Of a DNA stretch of 64,000 nucleotides, positions 24,182-33,340 are shown piece by piece. Under the pieces are notes generated by a model. That model searched no databases and was not told where the DNA came from. It saw only the letters and a list, made by a program, of their open reading frames with translations. Position 1 is the stretch's first letter. Each line of letters opens with the position of its first letter. The stretch is from assembly GCA_003116995.1 (NCBI GenBank), contig BDSL01000064.1:186001-250000 (forward strand), in the 5' to 3' direction. The stretch is from Yamagishiella unicocca (lineage: Eukaryota > Chlorophyta > Chlorophyceae > Chlamydomonadales > Volvocaceae). The translations under genes were made by a program, and so were the position numbers.

Positions 24182-24404
24182 TCATCTGCTGTCTACCTTT
24201 CTCCCTAAGGGCCAGTTCACATGTGGTAATTCCGGTTCTCGACAATCCGAATTGATGTTCACATGCGTATTTTTGCACAAAATCCACACGGTGTGTATTG
24301 GTGAACTATCATCTGCTGTCTACCTTTCTCCCTAAGGGCCAGTTCACATGTGGTAATTCCGGTTCTCGAATTGATGTTCACATGCGTATTTTTGCACAAA
24401 ATCC
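24182..24404. repeat. Tandem duplication of a MITE-like 127-bp unit (second copy interrupted)
   Basis: Copy 1 covers 24182-24308. Copy 2 starts at 24309, lacks 8 bases near 24368 and is cut at 24404 by the large transposon; its tail resumes at 28574 (CCACAC.GTGTGTATTGGTGAACT). Each copy holds AGTTCAC near its left and GTGAACT at its right end with GTGTGG/CCACAC inside, so the unit could itself be a miniature inverted-repeat element. Confidence 0.8.
24398..24404. other. Left 7-bp target site duplication (AAAATCC)
   Basis: AAAATCC directly precedes the left inverted repeat and is repeated exactly after the right one at 28574-28580. The uninterrupted neighbouring copy of the host repeat (about 24278-24284) has AAAATCC only once, which shows the empty site. 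Confidence 0.9.
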
Positions 24405-24692
24405 CAGCTAAGTCTCCCGGTAAGGCGTCATACTCGGCATGGGATCATACGACATATGGCATGCCACATATTATAGGACGCCACAGTCAAACTAACTTTA
24501 CAGTAGGGACTTAAGTCAAACTTTCTATGCATGGCGTCCCATAATGCATATGACGCCAATATACATGGACGGATATGCCGCAGTGCAAGCAGAACAATAG
24601 CACCAATTCTTGAAGCATAATGGAACTTATTAATCTATGAATATTGACTGCGGTAATGTGTGATACCGGTAGAGACGTCCTTCGAAGTAAAC
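24405..24692 (+). repeat. Left terminal inverted repeat
   Basis: Complementary to 28299-28573. It contains four GGCGTC/GACGCC hexamers in alternating orientation near 24426, 24480, 24535 and 24554 and partly palindromic CATATG/GCATGC stretches, which could be transposase binding sites. Confidence 0.9.
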
Positions 24693-24817
24693 TTGCTTCC
24701 TTGTGGGAACTCCAAGGGGAGACATGGCTCTTGGGATACGGCCGATGATGTGCACCCAGAAAGCTCGCGTTTAATCCCCTACGCCTTGATGTCGCCGAGC
24801 AAGCAGCAGAAGTTGTC

Positions 24818-25225
24818 GTGGAAGTGAGCATTGAAGCGACAGCTTGCGATGACGACCACGGTGCTCACCCGCACATCCGTGCTCATCTCTCACAGAAATG
24901 CAAGAGAAACCCGCGTGCCCAAAGCTGTCTTTCAGAGTTTTGCCAGCAAGTCCTGGTGGAGAAGTTTCCATGCTTGTGCTCCCAGGCCGCAAGCCACATT
25001 AGCTCGTCGCAGACGATTGCACTCAACCAGCAATTCATCAAGGTGGTTGTTGCAGCGTTGATCACGGCGGTGAAAGACCTGCTGGACGGAAGTCGGCAGC
25101 CGCTGCCAACGGTATCCGCCATCGCCAGCGACACACAGACGCCACAGGCTACGGTGTCTGCAGACAGTCTGGCAGAAATATTTGCGGCACCTAAAGCCAC
25201 GCAGCTGCCGCAGCAGCCCCACTAA
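24818..25225 (+). CDS. Unidentified open frame inside the transposon
   Basis: An open frame of about 135 codons without an ATG at its start, ending PKATQLPQQPH-stop. Composition is ordinary (KCKRNPRAQSCLSEFCQQ, NQQFIKVVVAALITAVKDLL) and not repetitive, so it may be a fragment of a once coding exon. I recognise no domain. Its stop codon region is the first partial unit of the 177-bp array, so the array seems to have grown from its 3' end. Confidence 0.3.
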   Translation: MEVSIEATACDDDHGAHPHIRAHLSQKCKRNPRAQSCLSEFCQQVLVEKFPCLCSQAASHISSSQTIALNQQFIKVVVAALITAVKDLLDGSRQPLPTVSAIASDTQTPQATVSADSLAEIFAAPKATQLPQQPH

Positions 25226-27900
25226 CAGAAAGGTAGCGCCTGATCCACCGAAAGCTGGATTGCTGTCCTAATTCAAGCCAGACCATCCCCCGCGCCTTAC
25301 CAGCTTTGTACTATCATACTAGATACTAGTTGGGCGCGGCGGTGGAAGCATAGGGTCACCTACGGCAACAATCGGGCGCTTTCCCTCTTCCAGCCCCGCT
25401 AGCAGCAAGGGAGCGCCTGGACCACCGAAAGCGGGATTGCTCTTTTGATTCAAGCCAGACCATCCCCCGCGCCATACCAGCTCTGTACTATCATACTAGA
25501 TACTAGTTGGGCGCGGCGGTGGAAGCATAGGGTCACCTACGGCAACAATCGGGCACTTTTCCTCTTCCAGCCCCACTAACAGCAAGGTAGCGCCTGATCC
25601 ACCGAAAGCAGGATTGCTGTCCTAATTCAAGCCAGACCATCCCCCGCGCCTTACCAGCTTTGTACTATCATACTAGATACTAGTTGGGCGCGGCGGTGGA
25701 AGCATAGGGTCACGTACGGATACAATCGGGCACTTTCCCTTTTCCAGCCCCACTAACAGCAAGGTAGCGCCTGAACCACCGAAAGCGGAATTGCTCTTTT
25801 GATTCAAGCCAGACCATCCCCCGCGCCATACCAGCTCTGTACTATCATACTAGATACTAGTTGGGCGCGGCGGTGGAAGCATAGGGTCACCTACGGCAAC
25901 AATCGGGCACTTTTCCTCTTCCAGCCCCACTAACAGCAAGGTAGCGCCTGATCCACCGAAAGCAGGATTGCTGTCCTAATTCAAGCCAGACCATCCCCCG
26001 CGCCTTACCAGCTTTGTACTATCATACTAGATACTAGTTGGGCGCGGCGGTGGAAGCATAGGGTCACGTACGGATACAATCGGGCACTTTCCCTTTTCCA
26101 GCCCCACTAACAGCAAGGTAGCGCCTGAACCACCGAAAGCGGAATTGCTCTTTTGATTCAAGCCAGACCATCCCCCGCGCCATACCAGCTCTGTACTATC
26201 ATACTAGATACTAGTTGGGCGCGGCGGTGGAAGCATAGGGTCACCTACGGCAACAATCGGGCACTTTTCCTCTTCCAGCCCCACTAACAGCAAGGTAGCG
26301 CCTGATCCACCGAAAGCAGGATTGCTGTCCTAATTCAAGCCAGACCATCCCCCGCGCCTTACCAGCTTTGTACTATCATACTAGATACTAGTTGGGCGCG
26401 GCGGTGGAAGCATAGGGTCACCTACGGCAACAATCGGGCGCTTTCCCTCTTCCAGCCCCGCTAGCAGCAAGGGAGCGCCTGGACCACCGAAAGCGGGATT
26501 GCTCTTTTGATTCAAGCCAGACCATCCCCCGCGCCATACCAGCTCTGTACTATCATACTAGATACTAGTTGGGCGCGGCGGTGGAAGCATAGGGTCACCT
26601 ACGGCAACAATCGGGCACTTTTCCTCTTCCAGCCCCACTAACAGCAAGGTAGCGCCTGATCCACCGAAAGCAGGATTGCTGTCCTAATTCAAGCCAGACC
26701 ATCCCCCGCGCCTTACCAGCTTTGTACTATCATACTAGATACTAGTTGGGCGCGGCGGTGGAAGCATAGGGTCACGTACGGATACAATCGGGCACTTTCC
26801 CTTTTCCAGCCCCACTAACAGCAAGGTAGCGCCTGAACCACCGAAAGCGGAATTGCTCTTTTGATTCAAGCCAGACCATCCCCCGCGCCATACCAGCTCT
26901 GTACTATCATACTAGATACTAGTTGGGCGCGGCGGTGGAAGCATAGGGTCACCTACGGCAACAATCGGGCACTTTTCCTCTTCCAGCCCCACTAACAGCA
27001 AGGTAGCGCCTGATCCACCGAAAGCAGGATTGCTGTCCTAATTCAAGCCAGACCATCCCCCGCGCCTTACCAGCTTTGTACTATCATACTAGATACTAGT
27101 TGGGCGCGGCGGTGGAAGCATAGGGTCACCTACGGCAACAATCGGGCGCTTTCCCTCTTCCAGCCCCGCTAGCAGCAAGGGAGCGCCTGGACCACCGAAA
27201 GCGGGATTGCTCTTTTGATTCAAGCCAGACCATCCCCCGCGCCATACCAGCTCTGTACTATCATACTAGATACTAGTTGGGCGCGGCGGTGGAAGCATAG
27301 GGTCACCTACGGCAACAATCGGGCACTTTTCCTCTTCCAGCCCCACTAACAGCAAGGTAGCGCCTGATCCACCGAAAGCAGGATTGCTGTCCTAATTCAA
27401 GCCAGACCATCCCCCGCGCCTTACCAGCTTTGTACTATCATACTAGATACTAGTTGGGCGCGGCGGTGGAAGCATAGGGTCACGTACGGATACAATCGGG
27501 CACTTTCCCTTTTCCAGCCCCACTAACAGCAAGGTAGCGCCTGAACCACCGAAAGCGGAATTGCTCTTTTGATTCAAGCCAGACCATCCCCCGCGCCATA
27601 CCAGCTCTGTACTATCATACTAGATACTAGTTGGGCGCGGCGGTGGAAGCATAGGGTCACCTACGGCAACAATCGGGCGCTTTCCCTCTTCCAGCCCCGC
27701 TAGCAGCAAGGGAGCGCCTGGACCACCGAAAGCGGGATTGCTGTCCTAATTCAAGCCAGACCATCCCCCGCGCCATACCAGCTCTGTACTATCATACTAG
27801 ATACTAGCTCGGCGTGGCGGTGGAAGCATAGGGTCACCTACGGCAACAATCGGGCGCTTTCCCTAATCCAGCAGCAAGGGAGCGCCTGGATCACCAAAAG
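25213..27900. repeat. 177-bp satellite array with higher-order A-B-C-B structure
   Basis: The anchor GATACTAG recurs at 25322, 25499, 25676 and on to 27800: fifteen copies with spacing of exactly 177 bp and no net indel. Three unit variants can be told apart (A: GGGCGCTTTCCC..CCGCTAGCAG; B: GGGCACTTTTCC..GGATTGCTGTCC; C: CACGTACGGATAC..GGAATTGCTC). Their order is A B C B C B A B C B A B C A', then a degenerate last unit. All frames are closed, so it is noncoding. Each unit has a small hairpin ACTAG-ATA-CTAGT. Confidence 0.95.
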
Positions 27901-28298
27901 CGGGATTAAGCTAGCCCCCCCGCCCTGCCGCTTTAGTAGTTTTCACTGGGGCCGAGTGGGCGACAGTCGGCAAGGGCTTTGATTGTGGGGCCGGGTAAGA
28001 CCCCCAAGGAAAGCATCCGCAAACGTACCCGGGCCTTCATCCGCAGCTGCGCGACTGAGCCACCCCACTGCGCTCTGAATTATTTCGTGTTGTTAAAAAA
28101 GGTTCTCTTCTTAGAGAAGTGGAGCCGGAGGAACGCTGAAACGACATGCTTGCTGATGACATCTCGTTGAAGGAATGAGTGTAGCTCGCATCCTAACAGG
28201 ATGTTATTGCGCTTATAGTCATAGAGCGGTAGCGCTCGACGACACGCCACCAAGAGTTCGATAGCCGCTGACGCGCGCCATGCTGCAACGCAGCCATT

Positions 28299-28573
28299 TT
28301 TACTTCGACAGACGTTTCTACCGGTATCTCACATTACCGCAGTTGCTATTCATAAAGGAAATGTGTTCATTACAACTGTTGTTCTGCTTGCACTGCGACA
28401 TATCCGTCCATGTATATTGGCGTCATATGCATTATGGGACGCCATGCATAGAAAGTTTGACTTTACAGTCCCTAATGTAAAGTTAGTTTGACTGGGGCGT
28501 CCTATAATATGTGGCATGCCATATGTCGTATGATCCCATGCCGAGTATGACGCCTTACCGGGAGACTTAGCTG
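28299..28573 (-). repeat. Right terminal inverted repeat
   Basis: Reverse complement of 24405-24692, ending CTTAGCTG at 28573. A run ACTTTACA is present here where the left copy reads ACTTAA, one of several small differences showing the ends have begun to diverge. Confidence 0.9.
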
Positions 28574-28580
28574 AAAATCC
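28574..28580. other. Right 7-bp target site duplication (AAAATCC)
   Basis: Exact copy of 24398-24404, followed by the remaining part of the host repeat (ACACAGTGTGTATTGGTG). Confidence 0.9.
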
Positions 28581-29398
28581 ACACAGTGTGTATTGGTGAA
28601 CTACATATACTCTATTCGTATAGCTTTTTACGCAACGTAAGGAACATTCTCCTGTACCGGTACGTTGGCATGAATGTGGCGACGGACGTTGTCACCGGCC
28701 ATTTGGCTGCTAATCCTCCAGTTTTTGACGCTGCCGCTAGTAGAAGTACGCCCATTAAATTAGAACCTTCATTAAATGTAATGGGCTAAGAAAAATGTAA
28801 TGGCCGGATGCTCATGGAGTTAGCGCTTTGTGGCAACCCATGGGCCGTCAACACCGTGCCAAAAGACTGGCGGTGGCGCAGGCTTTGGGCAGTTCATGCT
28901 GTGCGCTGACATGCGCTACATGGGTAACGGGTGGGTGAACACACAGCTGCGGAAGGGCCTTAGCCAGGTGCCGTGCCGCCTCACCCATGCTGCCGCTGCC
29001 CATGTTGCCCATGTTGCCGAAGCCACCGCCGGGCATGGCTAGAAATACGCCGGCCGTAAACTGCCGGCTCTGGTCGGCGGAGTCTTTGTCCATCAGCATG
29101 GTTGTTATGTGCAGATCCGTCTGCGTTTCATCTGCATTTCTACAAGCTGCCAACATTTTTCACAGAACCACCTGCTGGCTGCGGAGCCTGCTGCCTGCTT
29201 CTCCCTCCCCTGGTTCCTTTACCCCCTCTCCGGTAGCTCGGGCCTCCCCCTATGGTCGGTGGCCTGGCCACAGCTCGGGATGTGCTGCGTTCTAATGTTG
29301 GCAGTGATTTTTTTGGTTTTGGCCGGGGAATGTTTTGGTTACTTATGAGGAACGAGTTTTCCGTCCGGACTAATTTTCTGTTCCTTTTCTGTGAGGCG
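28581..29398. other. Spacer with no recognised gene
   Basis: The end of the interrupted host repeat runs to about 28605. A minus-strand open frame at 29156-28848 has a GGGFGNMGNMGSGSMG run but no domain. Nothing else is supported. Confidence 0.5.
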
Positions 29399-29423
29399 CT
29401 GGGGGGGGCTTCGCCCCCCCCAG
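29399..29423. repeat. Perfect 11-bp hairpin of G8/C8
   Basis: CTGGGGGGGGC and GCCCCCCCCAG are separated by TTC. This G-run/C-run hairpin followed by a C-rich tail looks like an end of a dispersed repeat rather than a gene terminator. Confidence 0.75.
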
Positions 29424-29480
29424 ACCCCCCCCTTAAATTACAAGTCCTCTCACAAAAGTAGGCCTCTACCTGTCGGCATC

Positions 29481-29640
29481 GAAAGGGGTCTCAGGGTCTC
29501 AGGCTCTCAGACCCGCTCATCAAAGGGGTCTCAGGGTCTCAGGCTCTCAGACCCGCTCATCAAAGGGGTCTCAGGGTCTCAGGCTCTCAGACCCGCTCAT
29601 CAAAGGGGTCTCAGGGTCTCAGGCTCTCAGACCCGCTCGT
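29481..29640. repeat. Four tandem copies of a 40-bp unit
   Basis: Four copies of AAAGGGGTCTCAGGGTCTCA.. with CTCAGACCCGCTCATC at the end start at 29481, 29521, 29561 and 29601. They are nearly identical (last copy CTCGTC), so the array is young. Confidence 0.95.
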
Positions 29641-29742
29641 CAAAGGAAATGGTGGGACCAACCCCCAAGCCCCAACAGTAACAACACCATAGGGTAAATG
29701 AAATAGGATAATGAATAGCCGGCCACCTAGCTCAACTAAAGT

Positions 29743-30803
29743 CTACCGGTTCATCATGTACCGGCCCCTGCTGCTGCTCTCCTTCCACTTCTCCAGGGCA
29801 GCCTCGAAGGGGAACGTGCGCAGGTCAAACATATCCTGCGTGAACATGCGCACGCACAGCGCCAAGTGCCCATCCAGGCGGTTGCGGGTTGGGTCCTGCA
29901 CGAACGCCATGGCCGAGAAGCGCCGCTCATCCTCAACTGACCCTGGCACCATCACAAAAACCAGCTTGGCCAGAGCCATGAACTCAGTCAACCCGGCCTC
30001 AATGCCCGGCGTGTTGCTGATCCGCTGCCACAGCTGCAAGGTCGGCGAGTCCTCCAGCATCGCACGATGTGCGCGCTTGCTCGCCTGCTCGCCTTCCACC
30101 GCTGCCTGCCGCTGCTGTGCTGTGCGCTCCCGCATCCGCTTGAGGCGAGCCTCGGCGCCCAGCACCGTCATGACGCTGACGAAGGTCGATGCCTGCCCGT
30201 CAAGCACTGTGCCATCAAGCAACGGCGGCACCTTGCTGCCGTCAGCCCCCACGCGCTCCTGGCAATAGTGGTCTTTAATGGTCTTTAGTTTGGCCTGGAA
30301 GTCCTGCACCGCTGGCTTGTCCTCCCAGTACACGCTGTAGACAATGGACATCGCGCTCAGGAGGGGGTGCGGCGGGAAACGCTCCGTAAGCTCATCGATC
30401 AGCACCTGGACAGCCGGTGAGACGGCCGCCTGCACCGACATAATGACGTCAGCGAGGAGCGGCGGCGTCAGGCCTACAGGCAGCGCGCCACGATCGCGGC
30501 CGCCTCGTCCACCATGTGAGGGCACGGCCGTGAATGGATGGAACACGCCGCCACTGCTGATACCAATCTGCTCAGAGCCGTCCTCGCCCCCGTACTCCCA
30601 GCATGTGCCCTCAATGTCCTCATTCTCGGGCACCAGCTCCTGGAAGCTGGTGAACTCCACGGTCTGGTAGCGGGTTGCTGGGGTGAGGTACATCATCGCA
30701 CCCCCCTGAACAGCGCCAACATTGGGGGCCGGGGGCTGGCCAATCTCGCAGCTGAGCGTGGGCCATTTCACAAAACTGCTGCCGCCTAACTGCCGCTGAC
30801 ACC
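29743..30803 (-). pseudogene. hAT-type transposase, C-terminal part only
   Basis: One minus-strand open frame ends at a stop at 29743. It contains the hAT C-terminal dimerisation signature: AKLVFVMVPGSVEDERRFSA, MAFVQDPTRNRLDGHLALCV and the YWEDKP..IKDHYC region before it. The BED zinc finger and the DDE residues of the N-terminal two thirds are absent. Upstream (towards higher coordinates) the frame runs into the antisense of the PPSP-rich block at about 30803, so the element is truncated or spliced from a lost part. I call it a fragment, open but not functional alone. A 61-bp piece of its upstream end recurs at 53965. Confidence 0.8.
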
Positions 30804-32018
30804 ATTCCCGCCAAGCCCCCGACCACCCTCGCCATTGCCGCCGAGCCCACTGCCTCCCTCCCCACTTCCGCCAAGCCCCCGCCCAACTTCGCCACCTCCA
30901 CCCAGCCCCAACCCGCCGAGGCCGCCCAGCCCACCCAAACCTCCTTCACCTCCGCCGCCGGTATCCTCGCCACCCTCGCCTTCGCCCCCCAGCCCCCTGC
31001 CTCCTTCGCCACTCCCGCCCAGCCCTCTGCCTCCTTCGCCACTCCCGCCCAGCCCTCTGCCTCCTTCCCCGACTCCTCCCAGCCCCAGCCCACCTCCACC
31101 TTTGCCGCCCAGCCCCAAACCTCCGAAACCACCAAGTCCAACGAAGCCGCCTAGACCTCCCCCACCACCTCCCCCACCTCCCCCATCTCCAAGGCCACCC
31201 GCGCCGGCGCCTCCAAGCCCATCGCCTCCTTCTCCTCTGCCACCCAGCCCCAAACTACCTCCGCCAAGCCCTCCACCTTCGCCGCTTCCTCCGAGCCCGC
31301 TGCCACCGAGTCCCCCCGCACCACCCCCTCCGCGACCACTGCCTCCTTTCCCAACCCCTCCGAGCCCCAAACCACCGAGGCCGCCCACACCACCCAAGCC
31401 ACCCAGCCCATCGCCACCGAAGCCGCCCAGTCCACCAAAGCCGCCTAGTCCACCAAAACCCTCGCCTCCACCTCCACTGCCTCCAAAGCCCTCCAGTCCT
31501 CAGCCATCACCACGGCCTCCACTCCCTCGACAGCCTCCTTCGCCTTCACCGCCGAACCCCACCAGCGGCGGTACGGGCGGAACAGGTGTCAGCAGGGCTC
31601 TGCCGATCTCGACGCTGGGACAACCCGCTCCGGGGTATCAAAGCAGACGGAAACTGGAGCTGAAGATAACGGCAGTAGCGGTGCCGCCGCCGCAGCTGAT
31701 GAGGCTCCATATGAGCCCGTAGTCACAGATGGCGCCACCGATGACTCTGTCGCCGACCCCGCAGAGTCGCAGCCCAAGGGAGACCAAACTGCAGCTGCTG
31801 GCGGCGAGACGGTTGCGGCCAACGCTGCGAGCACCGCGTCTAACGGCGCTGAGGGCAATCCATCAAGCGGCGCTGCCGTGCCGATTGCTGCGGTCGTTGT
31901 GTGCAGTGTCGTGGGTGTTGCTGTCGTGGTAGCGGGCGTGCTGGCGTGGCGTTGGAGGGCGGCCCAGATCCAAGGCGTCCGCGTCGTACCCACCGAGACC
32001 TCCGTCGTACCCACCTAG
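30804..32018 (+). CDS. Hydroxyproline-rich, single-pass membrane protein, 5' end missing
   Basis: From 30804 to about 31560 one frame encodes almost pure PPSP/PPKP repeats typical of pherophorins and other volvocine cell-wall proteins. From about 31560 a different frame is clearly coding: an acidic A/T/S/G stalk, then [20 protein letters not shown], a transmembrane helix with a W-R-W-R stop-transfer end, and a 25-residue tail ending at TAG 32016-32018. The two frames differ by one register, and I could not find a consensus intron that joins them, so either a short intron is missed or the gene is frameshifted. No 5' exons or signal peptide are seen because the hAT fragment abuts it. The TGTAA at 32185 supports this as a real gene end. 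Confidence 0.6.
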
Positions 32019-32184
32019 ACTTCCGTCGTATCCACCTAGTCAATCGATGCTTTTCGCCCCAAGAGGTCAACCTCACGCTATAAAATGACCGCAGGAGCGT
32101 TGCTTCATCCCGGCATCCACCGGACAGGACTTGCCAACGCGACGCGTATGATACAGCGATAAGGGCCCCGAGCGATACGCATTG

Positions 32185-32189
32185 TGTAA
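32185..32189 (+). terminator. TGTAA polyadenylation signal after the Hyp-rich membrane gene
   Basis: TGTAA lies 167 bases after the TAG at 32018 on the same strand. Confidence 0.55.
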
Positions 32190-32344
32190 TGACCCAGCCG
32201 TATGGCCTCTGCCCTACCCATGCCACTCCCTAGATGTCCCCTCCCCAGTGGTTGGAGGCGAGCAGGAATGGGGCAGACGCCCTTCTGTGCCCAAAGCTGT
32301 GGGCGTCCACCGATTCTGTTCTAGGCCTTACGGACATCGTTAAG

Positions 32345-33072
32345 CATAATGCTAGTATTACATGGGAGCCAGAACGGCTACAAGCGCGGAAGCGCAACCA
32401 GGCGGGCTCGATGGGCCAGACCACGACACAGATCACTGGGCAAAAGAGCCCGCCCTCACCGGCCGGGAAGGGGCAAAAGCCGAAGGCAGCCAAACACGAG
32501 GACACTGAGAAGGGAGCACGCACAACTCAAAGCACGGGTAGGAGGCACAAGCGCGTCCAGAAAACACGAATCACCTGCACCAAGCCAGCAGCGAGACGCG
32601 AGGAGGAGCGCGACCCGGCAAAACGGGGGCCCCAAGCCCCATATCCCAAAAGCACCCACAAAAGAAAGCAGAGCGGGGGCCCCAGGCCCCACAACTCAAA
32701 ACGCCCACAAAACCGCACCCGGGTCAACCGTCGGGCAACTCCTCGGCACCCGGGCGGCCCGTGAAGACCACCTCCCCCGCCAGCGAGGCGGCGAGGAAGG
32801 GGTGATCGGATGGGACGGCCCCCCACCCGCGGGGGGCCAGAATGCGAGTATTACAAGGGAGCCAGAACGGCTCAAGCGCGGAAGCGCAACCAGGCGGGCC
32901 CGATGGGCCAGACCACGACACAGGTCACTGGGCAAAAGAGCCCGCCCTCACCGGCCGGGAAGGGGCAAAAGCCGAAGGCAGCCAAACACGAGGACACGGA
33001 GAAGGCAGCACGCACAACTCAAAGCACGGGGAGGAGAACAAGCGCGTCCAGAAAAAACACGAACCACCTGCT
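32345..33072. repeat. Direct duplication, two ~235-bp copies offset by ~491 bp
   Basis: 32345-32583 and 32838-33072 share GGGAGCCAGAACGG.., ACCAGGCGGGC-CGATGGGCC, GGCAAAAGAGCCCGCCC and further text with few mismatches. All six frames are open for unusual lengths, but the products are basic low-complexity (GQKPKAAKHED) and differ between copies through indels, so I do not call genes. Confidence 0.85.
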
Positions 33073-33182
33073 GGGGGGCCAGCCCCAGCTCGGCGAGGCG
33101 GGCCCAGAAGTCGGCCGTCACAGTCCGTCACCGCGGCGCACACGCACCCGCACCACCGGCATGACGTCGTAGCGGGATTTTG

Positions 33183-33340
33183 TACAGACGAGCCCGTATA
33201 AATCTACCGCCGATGCCGAATAAACACTATGTAAACGGGTCGGACGAGCGGCACAGACGGACCGCGGGAGAGGGCCGGGGCCGTGTAATACGAGCACCGA
33301 GCCCGTATATTCTACCGCCGATGCCGAAAAATAGTGGCCG
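33183..33340. repeat. Two ~40-bp repeats, 109 bp apart, with TATA-like core
   Basis: CGAGCCCGTATAAATCTACC at 33189 and CGAGCCCGTATATTCTACC at 33298, both followed by GCCGATGCCGAA. They could be duplicated regulatory or retroelement end sequences; nothing links them to a gene. Confidence 0.6.

Larger units (their letters stand above)
24405..28573. mobile_element. 4.17-kb long-TIR DNA transposon with satellite cargo, apparently non-autonomous
   Basis: The element begins CAGCTAAGTCTCCCGG at 24405 and ends with its exact complement at 28573. Inverted repeats of about 280 bp (24405-24692 and 28299-28573) are roughly 90 percent or more alike by eye. A perfect 7-bp direct repeat AAAATCC flanks it. 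Inside are one short open frame at 24818-25225, a 177-bp tandem array (25213-27900) and about 400 bp of unique DNA. No DDE or other transposase domain is visible, so it should need an enzyme from elsewhere. Superfamily is unassigned: the 7-bp duplication is near the size used by P-like, Dada and hAT-related elements, but the end sequence matches none that I recognise. Confidence 0.92.

Noticed and set aside
25230..27910. CRISPR-like array, because of regular 177-bp repeats
   Set aside because: There are no spacers: whole units are repeated head to tail in a eukaryotic context within a transposon.
30786..31438. Glycine-rich minus-strand protein (GLGGSGEGG repeats)
   Set aside because: Complement of the PPSP coding repeats on the plus strand; the plus strand fits known volvocine wall proteins and has a poly(A) signal.
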